Positions 6,541 through 10,350 of a DNA stretch of 10,350 nt are shown piece after piece. A program made the translations under genes and the position numbers. The notes below the pieces were generated by a model. That model was not told where the DNA came from. It saw only the letters and a list, made by a program, of their open reading frames with translations, and ran no database searches. How positions within the stretch are numbered: position 1 is the first letter of the stretch; the number at the start of each line of letters is the position of its first letter. This DNA comes from an uncultured Acidobacteriota bacterium (GTDB lineage: Bacteria > Acidobacteriota > Terriglobia > Bryobacterales > Bryobacteraceae). Location: NCBI GenBank assembly GCA_937952345.1, contig CALFYN010000206.1, forward strand, positions 1-10,350, read 5' to 3'.

Positions 6541-7137
6541 GTGTCTGACAACTCCAAACACGCGGTTACACAACTGCTCAGCGAGCTGCAAAGCGGCAAG
6601 AGCGGTGCCGCCGATGAACTTCTTCCGCTTGTGTATCACGAGCTGCGGCGCATTGCGGGCGCATATATGCGCCGCGAACGCGCCAACCATACCTTACAGG
6701 CGACCGCCCTGGTTCACGAAGCCTATCTCCAACTGGTGGACCAAACGAGGGTGGACTGGAAGAACCGGGCGCACTTTTTCGGTGTGGCAGCGCAACTGAT
6801 GCGGCGGATTCTGGTGGAACACGCGCGGGCGCATCACGCACAGAAGCGAGGCGGGTCGGCCAACAAGCTGGCCCTCGAAGAGGCCATCAACTACTTCCCG
6901 CAGAAAGAGATGACCCTGGTTGCGCTGGACGATTCGCTGCAGGAACTGGAGAAGCTGGATCCACGGCAAAGCAAGATCGTGGAGCTGCGCTTCTTCGGCG
7001 GGCTGACGACGGACGAGGTCTCCGAGGTGATGGGTATCTCGACCGCCACCATCGAGCGCGAATGGCGCGCGGCGCGGGCTTGGCTCCATACACAGCTTTC
7101 CGATCTCAAAGAGAGAAAAGATTCCGCGGGAGCGTGA
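6541..7137 (+). CDS. ECF-like RNA polymerase sigma factor, kinase-associated type
   Basis: Sigma-70 family factor with regions 2 and 4 only, directing RNA polymerase to a dedicated promoter set. With the GTG start it has 198 residues. Seen: region 2 (about 12-100) with LVYHELRRIAGAYM, the block QATALVHEAYLQL (53-65) and HFFGVAAQLMRRILVEHARA (78-97); region 4 (about 130-183) with ELEKLDPRQSKIVELRFFGG and a helix-turn-helix TTDEVSEVMGISTATIERE (156-174). This matches the acidobacterial and planctomycete sigma family (TIGR02999-like, ECF43-like). No anti-sigma gene follows; a Ser/Thr kinase gene does, 277 bp away. Start choice: ATG at 6517 would add eight residues but overlaps a TATAAT box. GTG at 6541 has GGGAA five bases upstream and gives the usual family N-terminus. 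The acidic residues normally at the start of region 2.2 are absent, and Thr55 sits there. Confidence 0.85.
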   Translation: MSDNSKHAVTQLLSELQSGKSGAADELLPLVYHELRRIAGAYMRRERANHTLQATALVHEAYLQLVDQTRVDWKNRAHFFGVAAQLMRRILVEHARAHHAQKRGGSANKLALEEAINYFPQKEMTLVALDDSLQELEKLDPRQSKIVELRFFGGLTTDEVSEVMGISTATIEREWRAARAWLHTQLSDLKERKDSAGA

Positions 7138-7414
7138 TGCTTTTCGCCGCTGATTTGCGCGTGTATAGATGAAGGCAGATCGCTGGAAGAAACGAAGCAA
7201 GCAAACACGGTCCCGCGCGTAAGCGGAAAAAACAAACAAAGAAGATAGCAAGCCGTTTCGAAAGCACAGCCGATGAGGCAGTAACAAGCTGCACCCGCCG
7301 GTCTGGCAGGGGAGTGAGTGTGCGGTCACACTCCCCGGCTGGACCGGCTTTTGCTTTTGGTAGCTGATTCAAGAAGCGGCACAGAGTTATTCTGAATACT
7401 AAGTAATTGGGCTT
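7138..7414 (+). other. Intergenic region between sigma factor and kinase genes
   Basis: 277 bp without a credible coding frame. Its first 160 bases are purine-rich with short A runs. A TATAGA at 7164-7169 with ttttcg 17 bases upstream is a weak possible promoter. Its centre is the strong hairpin at 7297-7358. The last 56 bases, after the T tracts, are AT-richer (around 7385-7410) and must hold the kinase's own 5' signals if the hairpin terminates fully. I do not recognise a known riboswitch. Confidence 0.5.
7297..7358 (+). terminator. Strong intrinsic terminator or attenuator hairpin
   Basis: Outer stem GCCGGTC (7297-7303) pairs with GACCGGC (7342-7348). After four more pairs (two of them G-T) and an A-G mismatch, inner stem GGGGAGTG pairs with CACTCCCC, giving about 19 paired positions. 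The inner part can also fold as GGGGA/TCCCC plus GTGTG/CACAC with a CGGT loop. TTTT follows at once and again at 7355-7358, as expected for a plus-strand intrinsic terminator. The minus strand lacks a T tract. It lies 159 bases after the sigma stop and ends 56 bases before the kinase start. Confidence 0.85.
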
Positions 7415-10342
7415 GTGACTCCGGAACGATATCAGACCGTCAAAACGATCTTCCAGCGCGCGCTGGAGTTGCCATCCGCACATCGTCCGCACTACCTGGA
7501 TCATGCGTGTGGCGGCGATTCGGAAATGCGGCGGGCAGTGGAATCGATGCTGCAGTCGGACACCGAGGAGACGACGTTTCTCGACAAGTCTCCGGTGGAT
7601 CCGGTGTCGAAGCTGCTCGATCAGGTAGAGATGAAGCCCCCGTCGCGGGTGGGGCAGTACGAAATTCTGCGTGAAATCGGGCGGGGCGGAATGGGCGCAG
7701 TGTACCTGGCCTCGCGCGCCGACGATCAATACCGGAAGCAGGTGGCGATCAAGTTGGTGCTGCGGGACCGGGAGAACGCCCAAGTGCTGGAGCGCTTTCG
7801 CCGGGAGAGGCAGATCCTTGCCAACCTCGATCATCCAAACATAGCCTTGCTGCTGGACGGTGGGGCGACGACCGATGGGCTTCCGTACCTGGTGATGGAG
7901 TATGTCGAAGGTGTCCCCATCGACGAGTATTGCGACAACGCCAAACTGGATGTGACGGCGCGACTGCGGTTGTTCCTGACGGTGTGCGCGGCGGTGCATC
8001 ATGCGCACCAGAACCTTGTCATCCACCGGGATTTAAAACCGAGCAACATTCTGGTCAAGAAAGACGGCACCGTGAAGCTTCTCGATTTCGGCATCGCGAA
8101 GCTGGTGCAGGCGCAGCCTTCCGCTGCCCAAGCGATGGACAAGACGGCAACGGCGATGCGCATTCTGACGCCGGAATATGCGAGTCCGGAGCAGGTGCGC
8201 GGCGATCCGGTGACGACGGCAACGGATGTCTACCAACTGGGTGTGGTTCTGTATGAGTTGCTGACCGGGCACCACCCGTTCGCCTTTAAGAATCGCGCCG
8301 CGGTGATGCAGATGCTGCTTTCCGACGAGCCGCAGAAGCCGAGTGACGCGGCGCTACGGGTGGTGGAAGAAGAGCTGGCGGACGGGACAAAAGAAGTCCT
8401 GCGCTCGCCGTTGACCGTGAGCAGCACTCGCGAAGGTTCACCGGAGAAGCTACGAAAGCGGCTGCAGGGGGATCTGGATGCGATTCTACTGAAGGCGCTG
8501 GCCAAGGAAACCAGCAATCGTTATGGTTCGGTGGAGCAGTATGCGGACGATATCCGGAGACACCTGGAGGAGGCTCCCGTACTGGCTCGCGCGCAAAACC
8601 TGGGCTACATAGCAGGGCGTTATCTACGGCGCCACAAGACAGGGGCGGCGGCGGCAGGAATTGTATTCGCGTCGCTTGTTGTGGGTATCGCGGTGGCCGG
8701 ATGGGAAGCGCATATTGCCCGGCAGGAGCGCGCGAAGGCGGAGCGGCGGTTTGCCGAAGTGCGGCGGGTGGCCAATTCGTTTCTCTTTGAGGTGCACGAT
8801 GCCATGGCACCGCTGGCGGGGACGACGCCGGCGCGCCGCCTGGTTGTGCGAAAGGCAATGGAGTTTTTCGACAGCCTGGCGAAGGAGGCTTCGGGCGATC
8901 AAACCCTACAGCGGGAACTGGCGATTGCCTATCACCGGCTGGGGGATCTGCAAGGCAATCCGAACGTGGCCAACCTGGGCGATGTGACGGGCGCGCTGGC
9001 GAACTACCGCAAGGCGATGGCTATTCGGGAGACCTTGTTGAACGCATCGCCGCAGGATCCGCAACTGCGGCGCGATCTGGGGTTGAGTTTTGAAGCCGTG
9101 GCCGATCTGTACGTGACTTCGGGCAACAGCCAGGCGGCGCTCGATTATTATCAGAAATCGCGCGCCATATTTGAGTCCCTGCAGCAGGAAAATCCATCGA
9201 GCCGGCCCATTCAGAGCCTGCTCGCCAAGAGCTATCACAACGTGGTGGGCCAGTTGGTGCACTCGGGCGATACGGCACGGGCAATGGAACTGGCACGGAA
9301 GGCGATGAAGATTTCCGAAGACCTGGTGAAAGAGGATCCGGAAAACGCGGAGAGCAAGAGGAATCTTGCTGTCGCATACAGCCGGTTTGGCGCGGTGTTG
9401 GACCGCATGGGAGACACGTCAGGAGCCATGCAGAGTTACCGCAAGGCCCTCGAAATCCAACAAGCGCTTGCCGAAGACAATCCGGACAGCGCGCAGATCC
9501 GGCGCGAGATTTCGCTGATCCATGAAGACATGGGAAAGGCGGAAGCGAACCGGAATGATATCGGGAATGCGACGGAGAATTATCGAAAAGCCCTGGCGAT
9601 TCGCAGAGAGCTGGCAGCCAGCGATCCGCGCAACGCGATGGCGGCAGCCGATCTGGGATTCATCGAAATGCGCATGGGCGATATGTTGCAGCGGGCGGGG
9701 CAGCGGGGTCAGGCTCTGGAGAGCTACCGGCGGGCGCTGGATGTGTTTCAGAATGTCGCCGCGCTGGATCCGGCCAACGTGCTGGCGCGGCGCGATACGG
9801 CGCTGGTGTTCGAGCGGCTGGGCGGGTTGCAGGCGGCGGCAGGCAACAATGCCTCCGCGCTCGACTACTACCGGCGGCTGCAACAGGTTTCGGCGGACTG
9901 GGCGGCGCGAGATTCCTCGAATGCCGTGGCACAGCACACGCTGGGGGTGGCGCACCTGCGGGTGAGTGAAACCCAATCGCGGGCCGGCGACCGTAATGCG
10001 GCATTGCAGTCAGCCGAGCAGGCGTTGCGCGTATTTCAGAACCTACAGGCAAGAGACGCAACGAATGCGGAGAACCAACGCGGCCTGGCGTGGGCCTGGA
10101 TCCGCAAAGGGGAAGTGTTGGAGTCGGCTGCGTCTACGGCTCCGAGTGGGCAGCGGCTGCAAACCTGGCAACAGGCAAGCGGCTGCTATCAGCAAAGCCT
10201 CACTCTTTTCGCGCAAATTGAGAAGCAGAAGGCGCTGCGGGCGGCGGACATCACTCTGCGGCAGAACGTACAGTCAGCTTTTCAGAATGCGGAGGCGCAG
10301 GTGAAGAGGCTCAACGAAGCAGGGAAGACGTTGCAACTGTAG
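7415..10342 (+). CDS. Transmembrane Ser/Thr protein kinase with C-terminal TPR-like array
   Basis: PknB-type (Hanks) kinase of 975 residues; likely senses a signal through its C-terminal array and phosphorylates cytoplasmic proteins. Seen: N-terminal segment MTPERYQTVKTIF...(1-75), usual in acidobacterial kinases; kinase domain about 82-383 with glycine loop IGRGGMGAVY (88-97), AIK with Lys113, HRDLKPSN (204-211), DFG (224-226) and EYASPEQ (254-260). All catalytic residues are present, and the Arg before the catalytic Asp206 suggests control by activation-loop phosphorylation (Thr244, Thr246 and Thr252 lie there). One hydrophobic segment (about 409-430) is followed by a charged helix and then repeats of about 48 residues (about 500-890) with TPR-like pattern (GDTSGAMQSYRKALEI). 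The topology is probably N-terminus in, repeats out, but positive charges flank both sides. The start is GTG with a weak ribosome binding site. Its neighbour is the ECF-like sigma factor. Confidence 0.93.
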   Translation: MTPERYQTVKTIFQRALELPSAHRPHYLDHACGGDSEMRRAVESMLQSDTEETTFLDKSPVDPVSKLLDQVEMKPPSRVGQYEILREIGRGGMGAVYLASRADDQYRKQVAIKLVLRDRENAQVLERFRRERQILANLDHPNIALLLDGGATTDGLPYLVMEYVEGVPIDEYCDNAKLDVTARLRLFLTVCAAVHHAHQNLVIHRDLKPSNILVKKDGTVKLLDFGIAKLVQAQPSAAQAMDKTATAMRILTPEYASPEQVRGDPVTTATDVYQLGVVLYELLTGHHPFAFKNRAAVMQMLLSDEPQKPSDAALRVVEEELADGTKEVLRSPLTVSSTREGSPEKLRKRLQGDLDAILLKALAKETSNRYGSVEQYADDIRRHLEEAPVLARAQNLGYIAGRYLRRHKTGAAAAGIVFASLVVGIAVAGWEAHIARQERAKAERRFAEVRRVANSFLFEVHDAMAPLAGTTPARRLVVRKAMEFFDSLAKEASGDQTLQRELAIAYHRLGDLQGNPNVANLGDVTGALANYRKAMAIRETLLNASPQDPQLRRDLGLSFEAVADLYVTSGNSQAALDYYQKSRAIFESLQQENPSSRPIQSLLAKSYHNVVGQLVHSGDTARAMELARKAMKISEDLVKEDPENAESKRNLAVAYSRFGAVLDRMGDTSGAMQSYRKALEIQQALAEDNPDSAQIRREISLIHEDMGKAEANRNDIGNATENYRKALAIRRELAASDPRNAMAAADLGFIEMRMGDMLQRAGQRGQALESYRRALDVFQNVAALDPANVLARRDTALVFERLGGLQAAAGNNASALDYYRRLQQVSADWAARDSSNAVAQHTLGVAHLRVSETQSRAGDRNAALQSAEQALRVFQNLQARDATNAENQRGLAWAWIRKGEVLESAASTAPSGQRLQTWQQASGCYQQSLTLFAQIEKQKALRAADITLRQNVQSAFQNAEAQVKRLNEAGKTLQL

Positions 10343-10350
10343 GTGGGTTA

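Noticed and set aside
6417..6541. tRNA-Arg as an attachment site of an integrated element
   Set aside because: There is no integrase gene and no repeated tRNA 3' end seen downstream, and the adjacent genes look native.
7230..7300. Cyclic-di-GMP riboswitch or hammerhead ribozyme upstream of the kinase
   Set aside because: Short matches (GCAAACAC, CCGATGAGG, CGAAAG) are present, but the conserved core elements do not occur in the right order or spacing.
10..7414. Long open frames opposite the minus-strand genes and in other frames of purD, such as 655-1377 plus, 2228-3046 plus and 5089-6219 minus
   Set aside because: High GC leaves antisense frames open. These translate to Arg/Pro/His-rich sequence without family motifs and lie entirely over genes with clear conserved motifs.
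7106..8026. A 306-codon minus-strand frame across the sigma-kinase gap and the kinase start
   Set aside because: It is antisense to the kinase domain, with no recognisable domain and a composition typical of a shadow frame.

Overview
The window looks like chromosomal DNA from a GC-rich Acidobacteriota member, probably of the Solibacter/Bryobacter type. The main reason is the pairing of an ECF-like sigma factor of the 'ALVHEAYLQL' family with a very long membrane-anchored Ser/Thr kinase that opens with MTPER and ends in TPR repeats. That pairing is characteristic of Acidobacteria and Planctomycetes. This assignment is inference; the window has no rRNA or other direct taxonomic marker.

Layout. 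(1) 10-1350, minus: a Wzt-type ABC ATPase with a C-terminal carbohydrate-binding-like domain, for export of a surface polysaccharide; its membrane partner would lie outside the window. (2) 1405-1481, plus: tRNA with anticodon CAT. (3) 1483-5086, minus: the chromosome segregation and tRNA modification block mnmG - parS x2 - parA - parB. parA and parB overlap by 41 bp. Two near-identical palindromic parS sites sit in the mnmG-parA gap, where many bacteria carry rsmG (gidB). mnmG next to parAB usually marks proximity to the replication origin, but I found no DnaA-box cluster. (4) 5152-6426, plus: purD, divergent from mnmG, with its stop codon inside a tRNA-Arg(CCT) gene (6417-6493). (5) 6541-7137, plus: the ECF-like sigma factor. 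(6) 7138-7414: an intergenic segment dominated by a strong intrinsic terminator (7297-7358). (7) 7415-10342, plus: a 975-residue receptor-like Ser/Thr kinase with a C-terminal array of about 48-residue TPR-like repeats.

How the parts work together. ParA, ParB and parS form a complete chromosome partition system. MnmG and the two tRNAs belong to translation, and PurD to purine synthesis. The most interesting module is the sigma factor and kinase pair. The sigma factor has lost the acidic residues normally found at the start of region 2.2 and carries a threonine there. This fits a model in which the neighbouring kinase switches it on by phosphorylation, as described for EcfP/PknT of Vibrio parahaemolyticus. 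The sequence supports that as a hypothesis only. Nothing in the window looks recently transferred: I see no integrase, transposase, CRISPR array or phage gene.
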